Assembly (NCBI GenBank): GCA_023252195.1
Contig: JAHEXI010000011.1
Span: 1 to 64,000 of the forward strand
Length of the DNA: 64,000 nucleotides
DNA from: Pseudonocardiales bacterium
GTDB lineage: Bacteria; Actinomycetota; Actinomycetes; Mycobacteriales; Pseudonocardiaceae
Direction: 5' to 3'
The stretch's first letter is position 1, and every line of letters starts with the position of its first letter. Position numbers and translations under genes: made by a program. This document shows positions 63,442-64,000 of the stretch, one piece after another. The notes under the pieces are model-generated. The model worked only from the letters and a program-made list of their open reading frames with translations, ran no database searches and was not told the DNA's origin.

Positions 63442-64000
63442 TCCGGCCGCATTCTTCGCAGAACACCACCACCCCGCCATCACGGAGCACGGCGGTTCGC
63501 TGTTTACCGGAGACGACGAGGTGGGGTCGATAACCGAGCCCGCCGCCAGCTCGAACGTCGCGGAGCCGGCGCAGCCACCCCCGGCAAAGCTCCTCAGCTT
63601 CGTTCTCAGCTCCAGGCCAGGCCGCGCCGTGGACGCCAGGCGCGACCCCACAGTGGAGTTCGGCTCTGAAGGATCTCCCTGTGCGGCGCGCCGGTGCGAG
63701 CGACGCCGCGGCACAGCGTTCCTACTCGGACAGCTGTAACCGGCTCAGCGAAACCAGCGGGCTCCGGAAATCTTACTGCAGTCCCTAAGGCTCCTAGGCA
63801 TAGTGCCGATGGTGCTAGCAATAGCGTTGTCAGTCCCGGTGAAACCGCACCACAGGCCGCTGAGCCACAACGTAGCGGACTGATCGGTGGTGTCGTGGGC
63901 AATGTCTTTCATGTCACGAACGGGCTGGGACAGTAATCCCGGGCGCACTGCTTAGGGACTGCGCAGCGCGTTTCCGCGCGAGACTACCTGGAGCCTGGGG
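63442..64000. other. 3'-terminal region, nothing recognised
   Basis: Only short overlapping frames are present. A plus-strand frame (63694-63936, 80 aa) is Ala/Pro/Thr-rich with a Gly tail and is unconvincing. No RNA or repeat is evident; the region may be a promoter area for a gene beyond the window. Confidence 0.35.

Overview
The window is high-GC chromosomal DNA from an actinobacterium, most likely of the order Pseudonocardiales. The evidence is DUF397/XRE regulator pairs, GAF-ANTAR proteins, a Wag31/DivIVA paralogue, a RepSA-Xis-Int element of the pSAM2 type, an F420-free but otherwise mycobacterium-like housekeeping backbone, heavy use of GTG starts, and 4-nt ATGA/GTGA gene overlaps. The family is inference; no rRNA is present.

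Positions 1-16.9 kb are an accessory, partly decayed region. It opens with the end of an IS21-family element. A frameshifted proline iminopeptidase, a degenerate tRNA-Arg(CCT), a truncated integrase relic and several kilobases with no convincing gene follow. Recognisable genes are a DivIVA-like coiled-coil protein, a primase/polymerase-like protein, two consecutive GAF-ANTAR regulators, an XRE/DUF397 pair, and a candidate small RNA with its own promoter and terminator. The region ends with a compact rep-xis-int module next to tRNA-Asn(GTT). Its control region carries tandem 11-bp repeats, CATATGCGC dyads and a strong hairpin, but no conjugation gene is in view.

From 16.9 to 28.8 kb come a trans-aconitate methyltransferase-like gene, dnaG, and a cobalamin riboswitch controlling cobalt transport (cbtBA) plus a FhuF-like iron-sulfur protein. 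A translationally coupled four-gene operon follows: acyl-adenylate ligase, membrane acyltransferase, phosphosulfolactate synthase (ComA family) and a VOC protein. It has the right parts for an unrecognised acylated sulfonate and is my best candidate for a new system.

From 28.8 to 48 kb the order resembles the Mycobacterium tuberculosis dgt/glyS/smtB-zur/uppS/recO/era/ybeY/phoH/rsmE/dnaJ/hrcA/hemW block. It combines RNA and ribosome maintenance, cell-wall lipid synthesis, zinc sensing and heat shock.

From 48 to 54.3 kb lies a coupled sulfate-assimilation operon (sir, a zinc-ribbon micro-ORF, cysH, cysC, cysD, cysN and a sirohydrochlorin chelatase). CysD carries an in-frame copy of a 55-bp palindromic repeat also found at the recO/uppS junction.

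The right end holds enoyl-CoA hydratase, a barnase/barstar pair with a small membrane protein, a quinone-reductase-like enzyme, lepA, a truncated cyanase, rpsT, holA, and threonine synthase behind a SAM riboswitch. Three convergent gene junctions (28.77, 34.48 and 55.12 kb) carry long perfect dyads that probably serve as bidirectional terminators.
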